Assembly (NCBI RefSeq): GCF_900111875.1
Contig: NZ_FOJU01000002.1
Coordinates: 1-64,000, forward strand
Length of the DNA: 64,000 nt
Source of the DNA: Poseidonocella pacifica
GTDB lineage: Bacteria > Pseudomonadota > Alphaproteobacteria > Rhodobacterales > Rhodobacteraceae
Reading direction: 5' to 3'
The notes under the pieces were generated by a model. It searched no databases, was not told the origin of the DNA, and saw nothing but the letters and a program-made list of their open reading frames with translations. Shown here in pieces: positions 27,083 through 37,632 of the stretch. The first letter of the stretch is position 1. Each line of letters opens with the position of its first letter. Position numbers and translations under genes: made by a program.

Positions 27083-30000
27083 ATGACCGCGCAAGCTCCC
27101 GCCTTGACCCTTGGATAGATCTGGAGGCGATGGGACCCGCATATCCACGCCCCCGGCACGATACTGAACGATCAATTTGGTAGCGCCAATGCCTGGGACA
27201 CCTATCTGTCTGCCGTTGAAGCCAGCGATCCTAAGATTGAGGCGCTCGGTGTAACCGATTACTACCTTCTCGACACGTATCGCGCAGTGCTTCAGCATAA
27301 AGCGAAGACGCAGTTGGCAGACGTTACCACGATCTTTCCGAACATCGAGTTGCGCCTGACAACACGAGCGGCCAATGGTTTCGTCAACATCCATCTCCTC
27401 GTCGCCCCCACCGAAAACGATCACATCGAACAAACGGAACGCTTCCTTGAGAGGCTGGAAATAGACGCTCATGGGGACACATTCAAATGCTCTCGCGCCG
27501 ATCTTATCCGACTGGGCCGTAAAACGCTCGATGACGAGGCCTCGGAAAAGGCTCTTGTTGCCGAAGGCGCCAATCAGTTCAAGGTAGAGTTCGCCCAGCT
27601 CAAGAATACCTACCGGAGATCCGATTGGGCGAAGAAAAACATTCTGATCGCAGTTGCCGGTGGGAAAGATGACGGCACATCCGGATTGCGCCAAGCCTCT
27701 GATGCAACCCTGCGCGCCGAAATCGAAAAGTTTGCCCACATCATCTTTGCAAGCAGCGTTGCCCAACGTGAATTCTGGACAGGCAAACGCCCGGCTATTT
27801 CAGTCCAGGGTCTCAAGGATCGCTATGACGGCTGCAAGCCTTGCCTTCACGGCTCTGATGCCCATCGACCCGATGAGGTCGGCCAGCCAGATCAGGATCG
27901 TTACTCCTGGGTGAAGGGCGCGGCAACATTTGATGCCTTGCGCCAAGCCTGCATCGATCCCGAACACCGCGCCTTTGTTGCAGATACGCCCCCTACTGGT
28001 GCCCTCCCTTCGCAGGTGATCAGCTCGATCACCATTTCCGGTGCCGATTGGGCAAGAACACCCATCGTTCCATTGAATCCGGGGCTCGTAACCGTCATCG
28101 GTGCCCGGGGGTCGGGCAAGACCGCCCTTGCCGATATCATTGCCGCCGCCTGTGATGCCGTCCCACCTACCATCTGGTCTGACAGCGACGACGCCCTGCG
28201 AACGCCTTCTTTTCTCGCGCGCGCCAGACCGCTGATTGGGTCCGCGGGCGCGAGGCTCGTCTGGGGGAGTGGCGAGAGCGTTGACCGCGCCCTTAATGGA
28301 TCGGACGCTGGGCAACTGTCTGCCTATCCCCGTGCGCGCTATCTCTCCCAACAATTTGTAGAGGATCTCTGCTCTTCGACCGGGATTTCAGACGGCCTGG
28401 TCCACGAGATTGAACGCGTCGTCTACCAAGCACATGATCTAAACAGCACTGATGGCGCCACCAATTTCACCGAGCTTCGAGACCAGAATTCGCACCGTTT
28501 CCGGCAATCGCGGTATCGAGACGAAGCTGCCATTGCAGACCTCTCCGATCACATCGCCACAGAGTTGGAAAATGAGGCGAAAGTCGCCGGTTTGAGACAG
28601 CAGGTCGCTCAAAAGACCAAGTTGATCGCGGATCAGACCGCCGACAAAGGTAAACTCAAACTCACGGGCAAACCCGAATTCATCGAGCGGCATGAAGCGC
28701 TGGTGAAGGTCGAGGCCAATCTGCGCCGGACAATCAATGCTCTGTCTGAAAAGCACCGCACCTACACCGCACTTCAGGACGAAGTGGCGAGTGTCAGAGC
28801 CACGACCGCGCCCGAGATGTTGCGACAGACCAAGGAAACGCATCTCAAAGGCAGCATGTCTGACAGCCAATGGGAAAAATTCCTCTTGGTTTATAAAGGC
28901 AATGTCGATGAAACTTTGCGCGATGAGATTGCAGTTACCGAATTAGAAATTCAGCGTCTCACTGGCGATGCCGTCGTTGCTCAGGATCAGAACACTCCGC
29001 TGATCGCGTCCGATCAAGACCTTCAGGCCGTGATCCTTAACACCCTTACGGCCGAGATCGCCCGGCTCTCGACGTTCATCACTACCGACCAGCATGTCCG
29101 GAAACAGTTGCAAACAGCTACTGCGACCATCGCGCGGGAAACGGCAGCGCTCCAAAAACTACAAACGTCACTGACCTCTGCCGAAGGCGCAGAAGCGCGC
29201 CGGAAGAAGTTGCAGGGCCAGCGCATCGATTGCTATGAGCGGATTTTTCAGGCCATCATCAATGAACAAGCCGCGTTGCAGGAGCTTTATCAGCCACTGT
29301 TGAAGCGGCTCGCAGCTACGTCGGGCACGCTGAGTAAACTGCAATTTTCGGTCACACGCGTTGTGGATGTAGAAAAATGGGGTCGCTTCGGTGAGGAGAA
29401 CCTCTTCGACAAGCGCCGCAAAGGCGCAACCAAAGGTGTCGGGTCTCTCACAGCCCTTGCCACCGAGCAGCTCGCACCCGCTTGGAGATCCGGGTCGGCT
29501 TCTGATGTGCGAGCGGCTATGGAAGCTTTCATGGCGGCCCATGCGGCACAACTTTTGTCACACGCGCCCTTTGAGAAGACCGAAAAGGCCGAATTGCGGA
29601 ACTGGATGAACCAGTTTGCCCATTGGCTGTTCGCCACGGATCACATCACCGTCCGCTACGAGATTGGCTATGACGGTGTCGATATTCGCAAGCTGTCCCC
29701 GGGCACACGCGGCATCGTGCTTCTGCTCCTGTATCTGGCGCTCGATGACCAGGACGAACGCCCGCTCATAATCGACCAACCTGAAGAGAACCTGGACCCA
29801 AAATCAGTTAACGACGAGTTGGTGCCACTGTTTATCGAAGCCAAGAAACGCCGCCAAGTCATCATGGTGACTCACAACGCGAACCTTGTTGTCAATACGG
29901 ACGCAGATCAGATCATAATCGCTGAGGCAGGGCCACATGCTCTGGGTGGGTTGCCGCCCATTACATACCGTGGAGCCGGCTTGGACGACCGCGCTACCCG

Positions 30001-30085
30001 GGTTGAAGTTTGCAAGATTTTGGAAGGGGGCGAGCCTGCCTTTCAGGACCGCGCGCGCAGGTTGCGGGTTAGAATGGAGCGGTAG
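27083..30085 (+). pseudogene. TrlF-type PHP/AAA ATPase with a premature TAG
   Basis: Translation from ATG 27083 gives MTAQAPALTLG and then TAG at 27116-27118; the frame then continues uninterrupted (IWRRWDPHIHAPGT) for another 988 codons. The downstream text is a PHP-like metal domain (DPHIH; ALGVTDYYLL), a Walker A GARGSGKTALAD (~residue 340 of the full frame), long coiled coils with heptad-rich regions, and an ABC/SMC-type head (LIIDQPEENLDPKS, VMVTHNANLVV). The first later in-frame start is GTG 27287, which would drop the DPHIH ligands and 68 residues. Family members act as large SMC-like ATPases; an anti-phage role is proposed only by analogy. Sequencing error, readthrough or true loss remain possible. 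Confidence 0.72.
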
Positions 30086-30961
30086 AAGATATTGCGGCGG
30101 CGCCTCTGCTGTTTAGCCTTAGTCGTTGTGACCGGAGCTTAACGTCCCCGCCCTCATTCGCTACCGATAGGAAGCATTCCGCCGCGAAGGCAAGGACAAT
30201 CAAAAAGTTCTAATGGATGAGTAAGTCCAAGTCTATTTCAGTTAATTGCTATCAAGGCCCTATACTTGATGGACAGTCTGGGAATGCAGAAAACGTCAGC
30301 TTTCCTGAAGAACGACCACCTATCAGAACAGGCGTCAGATCAAGCCAACGGAAGTCCGCTTAGCCAGCATCTTAACATTCGTTTTGCGACGCAGCGAAGG
30401 TCGGCTTTCCGCCCTTCATTCCAAAGGCCCTCGCAATCGCAGCCCAAACTGAGCGGCCGCAGCGAACGGCAGGAAAGTCCGCAGAGCGGACACCAGCTGC
30501 ATCCATCACTGCTGACGACGGACGACGCTCGCGCGCAGTAGAAGTCCGGTTTGAGCCCAGACCTACCGCGTGTGGGGCGAAGCTATTCGCAGTCGCAGCA
30601 TCGTATGCTTTGCAAGAGCGGCCCAGAGCCGACCTTCACCGACATGGTCTACGCTGCGACGCGGCTTCTCCGAACCAGTCATCTGTGTCCTCGCGCAGCA
30701 TGCGTTGAGAGGCCAAGCTTCACCGCGCGGACCTTCCTGCCGTTCGCCGCGGGTGCCCAATTTTTGATGCAACCGCAAAGGTTAATGATCGGAACAGCAG
30801 AGAGCCGACATTGAACGCAGGCCGTGCCCAGGTCCACCCGACGGAGAGAAATCGAGCTGGCTAACATCGTCCCGAGAGCTGCTCTAAGCAGATCCGGGCT
30901 GGCCGGAGCATGTTCCTTGCGGCATGCTTCCTCGTATATTGTTCACGGTCTGGATGCTTGA
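30086..30961. other. Gene-free stretch with GC-rich repeat units
   Basis: About 875 bp with no convincing reading frame. Several degenerate copies of a GGAAAGTCCGC / GAAGGTCGGCTTTCCGCC-type unit occur (about 30351, 30401, 30471 and 30542), the last ones forming GTCCGC/GCGGAC stems. The same unit recurs at 33085, 34708, 34767 and 34810 and on the other strand at 60281. These look like the dispersed palindromic intergenic repeats common in roseobacters. Confidence 0.5.
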
Positions 30962-32422
30962 TTGTTCCTTCGATTCCTCACCCTGATTACGGGCGTCGTT
31001 CTTCGCGCAATCGCCCCGAGACTGACGATGCTGTCGTTGCTCGCGCTTTCCAGCGCAGCCATGTCCGCGCAGGCGGACAATCTCGATCTCGGCGCGATCG
31101 AAGACCATATCACCCGGACGCTCGAACGTGATCGGGTGCCGGGCGCCGCCGTTGCGATCGTCCGGCGCACCGACGTTCTTTTTCTGCGGGGATTTGGTAA
31201 TGATGGTCAAGGGCGGCCGGTTCAGAAGGATACCGGTTTTGTCATTGGCTCGATGAGCAAGGCTTTCACCGCTTTGACTGCTATGCGTCTCATTGAAGCC
31301 GGACGCGTGGCGCTTGATACTCCCATCGTGCCAACACTGCCGGAACTGGAAAACGCCGACAGCGTCGCTTGGCAGAACATCACGCTTGGCCATTTATTGA
31401 CACACACCAGTGGTGTTCCGACCAGAACACCCGACATGCCGCCGGATACATCGCTTGCGCAGCACGTAGAAGCCCTTTCGGATGTAGAACTGAACGGCAC
31501 TCATGCGGCCCGCCATGCGTATTCGAGCGCGAACTACATTCTCGCAGCACGAATGCTGGAAATGGTCAGCGGCACCCCATTCGATCTCCTCCTGGCAGAT
31601 CAGGTGCTTGCACCACTTGGCATTGTCCGAGGCGACAGGCCGCTCACCGAACGGCGACCAAGGGGGCACCAATACTGGTTTGTCTGGCCCAGGTCGACTG
31701 ATCGACCCGCCGAAATAGGGCGGCTGGCCACCTCGGCGATGACGGCAAGCGTCGCGGACATGGCGAGGTTTCTCCAGTTTCAGCTGGGCGATGGAACCTG
31801 GAACGGACAGTCGCTTCTTAGCGCCGCGGGTCTTGCCGAGATGCACAAAGGAACGGCTCAGGGAGATGGCTTCTCATACGGATTGGGATGGCGGAATGTC
31901 GATATTGTCGGCGTTCGCAAGGTCCAGCATGGCGGCGTTGTGCCTGATTTTCGGGGCAAGATGATTCTGCTTCCAGACCATGACGCAGCCGTCGTTGTTC
32001 TGACGAACGCGTCATCTGTCTTGCCCTTGCCGATCCGACCAACCAGCCACAGGCTCGCAAACGAAATTGCAATCCATCTGGCTGGCGGTCCGCTCAGGCT
32101 GCCGAATCTGGGCTATCGGACATGGCTGATTCTGATCTGGAGCGCTTTGGGCATCATGGTGATGCACCAGTTCGTCACCCTCGCTCGCGTTGCACTTGGG
32201 CGGGACCCGGCGCGTCACCCGCTTCGCAGCGCTGCTATCGACACGGCGATGGTGCTCGGCATTCTGTTTGTCCTGCCCTGGGGCCTCGGACTTTCGCTTC
32301 GAGCCCTCGTAGACCAAACGCCGGATCTGGCTCTGTGGCTGGCGACTATGTCCTTGCTGGCGATCTGCGTCACCGCCATTCGCGCGGTCCAGGCTCGGTC
32401 CACCGGATCGCGCCAAGCTTGA
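30962..32422 (+). CDS. Beta-lactamase-fold serine hydrolase with C-terminal membrane segments
   Basis: 486 residues from a TTG at 30962; an ATG at 31028 (MLSLLALSSAAMSAQA, a good signal peptide) is an alternative start. The class-C/penicillin-binding fold motifs are present: SxxK in GSMSKAFTA, the YxN-type YSSANYIL, and HGG in QHGGVVPDF. The catalytic domain is therefore periplasmic. Three to four transmembrane helices follow residue ~380. This layout is seen in membrane-bound esterases/peptidases of the family, usually not true beta-lactamases. It stands alone in the accessory region. Confidence 0.88.
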   Translation: MFLRFLTLITGVVLRAIAPRLTMLSLLALSSAAMSAQADNLDLGAIEDHITRTLERDRVPGAAVAIVRRTDVLFLRGFGNDGQGRPVQKDTGFVIGSMSKAFTALTAMRLIEAGRVALDTPIVPTLPELENADSVAWQNITLGHLLTHTSGVPTRTPDMPPDTSLAQHVEALSDVELNGTHAARHAYSSANYILAARMLEMVSGTPFDLLLADQVLAPLGIVRGDRPLTERRPRGHQYWFVWPRSTDRPAEIGRLATSAMTASVADMARFLQFQLGDGTWNGQSLLSAAGLAEMHKGTAQGDGFSYGLGWRNVDIVGVRKVQHGGVVPDFRGKMILLPDHDAAVVVLTNASSVLPLPIRPTSHRLANEIAIHLAGGPLRLPNLGYRTWLILIWSALGIMVMHQFVTLARVALGRDPARHPLRSAAIDTAMVLGILFVLPWGLGLSLRALVDQTPDLALWLATMSLLAICVTAIRAVQARSTGSRQA

Positions 32423-32492
32423 CGGCAAGCGCGAATCCAACCCGATCACCGCATCTCACTATTCGAGCAACCGGATTTCGACGAATGCGGGA

Positions 32493-33059
32493 TCATTTGG
32501 TCACAAATTCTGCCTTGAGGTTTCGCACGCGGGCGCGGACCGAGGCCGCCTCGTCCGTCTCCATCCGCTTCAGCAGTGCGTGTGTGTCCGAAGACGCAGG
32601 CCGCAGCCTGCACAGGGCATCGACAGCCCACGCCCGCAAGAAGGGGCGCGGTGCATCCAGCAATGCAGTCAACCAGCACTCTAAGGTCAGCGCCGCCTCT
32701 CCCGATACGGAGATATAGCCCATGGATTGGCAGACATGCAGCTGCGCCTGCCATGCTGTAATGTCGCCCAGCCCACCGACCAATCGTTCGACGTCTTGTG
32801 ACAGAAGAGATTGGCCGCCCTCCAACAAGTCCCTTATGATCCAAGTCGCACCTTCAGAGACGCCGGGGTCGTCATCCGACGCCAGGTCGGTCAACTCCGA
32901 CAGAAACCCTGTCCGTCCAAGGTGCCGCGTGGAAATTTCCGAAAGCATTGAAACACTTTGACCGTCATATTCGATGAGTTCTTCACGAAGGTCATAAACA
33001 TTCGTCAACGCTCTGTTCTCTCCGATCATTGAGTGCTTCAGACTTTCCCACTCAGACAA
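32493..33059 (-). CDS. Hypothetical protein, HEAT-repeat-like
   Basis: 188 residues, predicted all-helical. Repeated helical pairs with the alternation expected of HEAT/ARM repeats (LTDLASDDDPGVSEGATWI; LLDAPRPFLRAWAVDALCRL; ETDEAASVRARVRNL) suggest a short solenoid used for protein contacts. No enzymatic motif is present. It is convergent with the serine hydrolase gene and probably a single-gene transcript. Confidence 0.6.
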   Translation of the reverse strand: MSEWESLKHSMIGENRALTNVYDLREELIEYDGQSVSMLSEISTRHLGRTGFLSELTDLASDDDPGVSEGATWIIRDLLEGGQSLLSQDVERLVGGLGDITAWQAQLHVCQSMGYISVSGEAALTLECWLTALLDAPRPFLRAWAVDALCRLRPASSDTHALLKRMETDEAASVRARVRNLKAEFVTK

Positions 33060-33176
33060 TGACTGCCTAACACATGCCGATCAAGGTCCGCTTTCCCGCC
33101 TTGGTGAATCATTTTGGGCCCATACCGGACCTAAGGGTTCTCGAATCCACAGTGGAGCGTCCTCGAAACCGGACAT

Positions 33177-34715
33177 TTACTTCCTAACCAGTCCAGTTAC
33201 AGAAGCGCCAAATATTGCAGCGAATATCCAACCCAAGAAAATGTAAACCCAATAAAACAACAGGAAGGCTCCAATGGGCTCATCGCGCCTTTCAATTAAG
33301 GACCAGTTTGATGCTTGGCCAAGGTCGATGAGAGGAATAAAAGTATCCGCAGCATAGGCCGTCGGATAAAATATTGGCACATCCACCTCATGTTCAACGA
33401 TGTCTGGGGCCAACGTCTGCGTTGCATGGACAAGATTTCCATTTTCATAGAGGCCCGAGAAAATACAGCCACCAAAAGCGATCATGAATACGGACCAAAA
33501 GATACATCGGGCGGGTCGGTAACCATATCCAGAAATCATCCAAAACAATGTGGACACAAACCAGCTCCAACCTGCTGTCAAAAACGTTGCTACGCTATCG
33601 AGGCTCCATTTTCGCTCCTCCTTTAACGCGACTCCAAGTAGGATGCGATCAAAGGGGTTTGATGTCATTCTAATTCGGTTTTTTAACTCAATAGCTTTCC
33701 GGTTTCAACGCAAAAAGTTTGCATCGCGTTGAAAGTGCAGCTTACTGATTGCTATCTTCGTCGCTTCGGCCTCTCGTCCGGTTTCTCTTAATACTTTCGC
33801 CAACTGCTCGAATGGCTGAGGTCTGAAGTCATCAGCTAAGTGAGGTTCATACTGCCGTCTAAGCCAATCGAGTCGATCAAAATATATCGTTGAAGTATTG
33901 CTTTCGAACGATCCATACGTAAAGCCGTTCAGGCGAAGGTTTCCTCTCGAAGGCCAGCTATCTGGATCGTCAATTAGGCAACCGACGCGTGCGTTCGTCA
34001 GGTCAACAATGCCCCATAGGCCCTTAACTTGGCGCCAAAAGAATGCTTCTTCAATTTTGGCCGCCTCAATAGATATTGCAAGGGGGTAGCCAAGGAATGC
34101 CCCCCCCGAACAGCCAAGCTGACCTCCAATCCTCGCCCCCCTCGCCACCATAGGATGAAGTGTCCGGAAGCCGTAACTGAGAACGATACTTCCTCTACAA
34201 ATAATCTCGCTCAAGTAAAGTCGTTCAACAGATGTTCCCTTGAGCACAAGGTCTACTATTGTAGCTCCCGAGAAGTCTAAAATTCCCAGAACCTTGCAAT
34301 GCTCCAATGAAATTGGAAAATCCACTGTGCAACCGCGTAAGACAACGTCTCCGATGACCTGTGCGTGTTTGATGTCAATCCCCTCGGGGGGGACGAGGTT
34401 TTCCCCAAGCTGGCCCAAGATCAGTTTTCGCAGAAACGATCCGCGAATAACAAGAGGAGTCTCTTTGGCTTGATCTCTCAAGGGCAACGTTTCGGTCTTA
34501 TCAGCGGCCAAAGCATTCAAGAATTTAACTTCAGAGGATGACAGGGTCTCTATATTGTTACTCCAAAATTTCAGAAGCGTTTCAGGGTTTCGAACGGAAG
34601 TTTCAGACTGCCAACGATGAGAGTCAAGGCATGGCGAATGGAGTTTCAAGTTGAGCACTTCCGTTGTTGTGCGGTGCGAATTCGTCACTCGCAGTCGACA
34701 CGAAGGTCGGTTCAT
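33177..34715 (-). pseudogene. Pentapeptide-like membrane protein split by an in-frame TGA
   Basis: Two segments lie in exactly the same frame, separated only by TGA at 33707-33705 (after RDANFLR) and about 12 codons. The first (336 residues) has an irregular beta-helix pattern (GDVVLRGCTVDFPISLEHCK; LDFSGATIVDLVLKGTSVER) and the family's PFEQLAKVLRETGREAEA region. The second (restarting at ATG 33668) carries two to three membrane segments (FWSVFMIAFGGCIFSG; FYWVYIFLGWIFAAIFG) preceded by GYGYRP. Full-length relatives contain both parts in one chain. The start is uncertain within the first 40 codons. It is likely a recent pseudogene, with TGA readthrough as the alternative. Confidence 0.6.
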
Positions 34716-34868
34716 CGCCCGTCCTGACTGCTACTCGGATCGTCGCCCGCCGTTGAACCGAAGGTCCGCTTCGGCGACATGCTGCGTTTACCACGCGGTG
34801 ATGCCGCAAGTCTGCTTTCCGCCCGAACTGCCCAAGAGCGTGAACGGCTCAGACCGGACCTCCACCCG

Positions 34869-35298
34869 ACGATCATCGTGACCGCCAGCCTGTCTTGGCC
34901 GCTGCTGTTCGGGGCATGGCTGTTTGCGGGATCGGCTATTCCGCGGTGCTGACGCCGTCGGGGCGGCTTCTCCGCCGCTGCGCTCATGCCGAGGATCGCC
35001 CGGCCCTCTTCGCCGCGCAGTTCGCGCTCTCGCATGCTTGCTGGCTGGTCGCCTATCCTTTGGCCGGGGCGTTGATGACGGTGGCCAGAGCGCCGGTGGC
35101 CCTTCTTGGCCCCGGTTTTCTGGCTGCTCTCGGCATCTTCGCGGTCATGCGCCGTGGCCCGCGGGAGACCCGAAAACCATACCCCATCGACAAGACGATC
35201 TGCCGGCAGGCCATCCTTATCTCGCCGAGCAGGGAGACGCGCGCCGCCACGCCCATTCGGCGATCATCGACACGCTGCACCCGGAATGGCCGGCCTGA
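34869..35298 (+). pseudogene. MFS transporter, C-terminal remnant with two frameshifts
   Basis: Pieces of one MFS protein appear in three successive frames: TIIVTASLSWPLLFGAWLF (from 34869), then GYSAVLTPSGRLLRRCAH with RPALFAAQFALSHACWLVAY, then WPAGDPKTIPHRQDDLPAGH and the end AIIDTLHPEWPA at 35298. The N-terminal two thirds are absent. The relic ends 210 bp before the first end repeat of the Tn7-like module, so it is part of the insertion neighbourhood. Confidence 0.65.
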
Positions 35299-35508
35299 CA
35301 CCAAGCCGTTTTACCCAGATCTGCCAAAACCGGCGGTTCTTGTCGATCAGCTTGCGCGAAACGCCGAAACTTGCCTCATCGGCCCGCAGACTTGGGGCAT
35401 CCAAGACCCCGCCGGGCGTTATATGCAGGATGCCCCGCTGGAACTTCGCCCAATTTACCCATCTCAGCCACAAGGAACCCTAAGAACCTGAGATGGACAC
35501 GACTTGGT

Positions 35509-35806
35509 TGTCAAATGGTCATCCGAATGGGTCCAATGGCCAAGTTTTGGTGGTCGCTTCAATCTGATGTAGCGGAAAGGACTTATTGGCCACTATGAAA
35601 CACATCCTCATTGATTTTATTGGATAATTTATAGAGGCTTTCGTGAAATTTGGCCACTATGGAAGCATATACTGACCACTGCTTGTAAGCATAACTTGGC
35701 GACTGCTTTCTTTTTCCAAACAATCGAGGCCAAGACATGAAAAAAGCCGCCCTCTCGGGCGGCTTCGTAAATATCATGCGATGAACGGCCGGGAAGCCAC
35801 TATGTA
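35509..35806 (+). repeat. Tn7-like transposon end: array of TnsB-type binding repeats
   Basis: A TGTCAAATGG terminus begins at 35509. Inside it lie repeated copies, all in the same orientation, of a ~16-bp unit: AATGGCCAAGTTTTGG (35535), ATTGGCCACTATGAAA (35585-35600), ATTTGGCCACTATGGAA (35648-35664), ACTGACCACTGCTTG (35671), ACTTGGCGACTGCTTTC (35694) and GAAGCCACTATGTA (35793-35806). Irregularly spaced, same-direction repeats next to a TGT terminus are what TnsB-family transposases bind. The array abuts the tniQ stop codon. The boundary at 35509 is inferred. Confidence 0.6.
35740..35763 (-). terminator. Rho-independent terminator after tniQ
   Basis: On the minus strand a perfect 7-bp stem GCCGCCC/GGGCGGC with a 4-nt loop is followed by six T. 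It lies 44 bp past the tniQ stop and would end the tnsABC-tniQ transcript inside the transposon end. Confidence 0.85.
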
Positions 35807-37630
35807 TTAAGTGAACAGTTCCGGCTTCAGATCGTCATGCCGGTAGAAATCCAGTCCGATCTCGGATTTGACCAACACGGGCCGAATGCTCCGCCGTTTC
35901 AGTCGCCTGACCACTTCCCCGATCTGCAGGTTGTAAAGTTCGGCAATCCTCGCCGGGTGACTGAACCTGACCTTGAATTCAGCGATGACTGCCGACTCGA
36001 ACCGTGGGATCCGATGACTGGCGTCAGGGCCAACAACCCAATGGACCGCCAAGCTCACCTCCTTCGGGCATCGGTCCACCAGGCGCCAGCCAACGTCCCT
36101 CGGTATCTTCAGTGCGCCGAAGGCAGCAGCCGGTTGAAGACCCACCATGCAGGCTGCCGCGTGCTGCTTGACCTCCTCGGGATCCACCCGAAGCGCGCTG
36201 ATCCCATCTTGGCCCTTCAAGCAAAAGACGCGTTCAAGGAAGCCACCGAGGATCATGTGCACCACAGTAATGGCCGACACCTTGGCCTTTTCTGCAGCTT
36301 TCGAAATCGGCACGAGCGCGGCGGTCTCACCATTCAGCTCGGCCGATTTCGCCTGAAGTTTGCCAAGCAGCATGGCAATCTCCTCGCGATCCACGGCCTT
36401 CTGTTTCCGGCCCCTCGCTCCCGGATTCCCGTAATAGATGGGAGTGAGAAGCCGATCATCGAAGAGCTGATCGACGATCGGCCGTGTGAAGTCCATGTTC
36501 TTCCAAAGCGAGATCACGTTCACAGTGCGCTTCATCCGTCCTGCGATGGCGCGCCCCTCACCCACAGGGATCGGGAAATGTGCCGGTGCATTCTCCGGGA
36601 TCGTCCCCGCGGCAACCAGCACGTTGCTCAGGGTCCGCGAGTCGAGGGATTGCTCCTTGGCCAGGGATGCGACCGTGTGCAACTGGCGCTCGGGAAATTC
36701 GATGCCCAGCACCTTCTTCCCAGCCGGCATTGCGATGTTCTCGGTAATGACGTCGCGAAGGATGCGCGCGATGTCCCCTGGCTCCTTAAGCGATTTCGAG
36801 TGCGCCAGGGCATTATAGAAGCAACCGAAGATCTTACGGGCACCAGGCGTGCCTGTCGCGTCGTCGAATTTCCGGAACTGCGCCTTGAGTGCTTCCCGGA
36901 TGCCGTCCTCGCCGCGCGACGTAAATTGGAAGCCAACGCGACCGGCATGATCCCAGTCGTCAGATGTAAGCTCCGGGAGTTTCTGCGTCGGCCCGTAGGC
37001 GACCAGCACGCCCAAGAGCTCCGTTGCGCGGCTTGCCTGATCAAGGGTTTGCGCATCCAGCCAATCTGGGCCAGTAATTCCTTCCAGGCGACCATTCACG
37101 TAACCCTGCAGCGGCGAGACCGAGCGACGCGCTGACTTCTCTATCATTGCTTGGAGTTCGCCGCCCCGTTCAGGGACCCGGCAATCCAGCTCGTGAAGCT
37201 TGTCGTCCCAAGCGGCCTGCGCTTGGCGAACCAGCGCAATTTCGTGGTGGGGACACGTCCGCACAACCGAAAGCGTCCAGTGCCATCGTTCACGGCGCCA
37301 TCCCATCTTATCGTCCTCTGCCAGACAGGCCGGGCAGAAGAAAGTGTGCGGGTTTGACAGGAACTCGGCGGTGACCAGCTCACCACGGAGATCATATGTC
37401 CGTTTACCCTGGCGGACTGCAGCATTTCGGCGCAGATCATCCAACGGTGCACCCGAAATCTCCGCCAGCCTTGCGATAGCGCCCGGTTCTGAAGACGCAA
37501 TCGACTCCGGGCGGATCTGCACATCCCTCAGAAACGGAACCATTGGCTTGGCGGCATGAAAGCGAGCTAAGCGAGCGGCATATGACAGGGGCGTTTCGAT
37601 AGGATCGAACGACAGGAATGGAAACAACAT
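35807..37630 (-). CDS. tniQ: TniQ/TnsD-family target-selection protein
   Basis: 607 residues. The N-terminus FPFLSFDPIETPLSYAARLA is typical of TniQ. A zinc finger is formed by C99 and C102 (FFCPACLAEDD) and C126, H129 (TCPHHEIAL). The ~450-residue extension with helix-turn-helix-like segments is longer than minimal TniQ (300-400 residues), which favours a TnsD-like DNA-reading protein that chooses a fixed attachment site. It starts 2 bp after tnsC and ends at the terminator. In Tn7-like systems it recruits TnsC and then TnsAB to the target. No Cas gene is nearby, so an RNA-guided mode is not supported. Confidence 0.85.
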   Translation of the reverse strand: MLFPFLSFDPIETPLSYAARLARFHAAKPMVPFLRDVQIRPESIASSEPGAIARLAEISGAPLDDLRRNAAVRQGKRTYDLRGELVTAEFLSNPHTFFCPACLAEDDKMGWRRERWHWTLSVVRTCPHHEIALVRQAQAAWDDKLHELDCRVPERGGELQAMIEKSARRSVSPLQGYVNGRLEGITGPDWLDAQTLDQASRATELLGVLVAYGPTQKLPELTSDDWDHAGRVGFQFTSRGEDGIREALKAQFRKFDDATGTPGARKIFGCFYNALAHSKSLKEPGDIARILRDVITENIAMPAGKKVLGIEFPERQLHTVASLAKEQSLDSRTLSNVLVAAGTIPENAPAHFPIPVGEGRAIAGRMKRTVNVISLWKNMDFTRPIVDQLFDDRLLTPIYYGNPGARGRKQKAVDREEIAMLLGKLQAKSAELNGETAALVPISKAAEKAKVSAITVVHMILGGFLERVFCLKGQDGISALRVDPEEVKQHAAACMVGLQPAAAFGALKIPRDVGWRLVDRCPKEVSLAVHWVVGPDASHRIPRFESAVIAEFKVRFSHPARIAELYNLQIGEVVRRLKRRSIRPVLVKSEIGLDFYRHDDLKPELFT

Positions 37631-37632
37631 GA

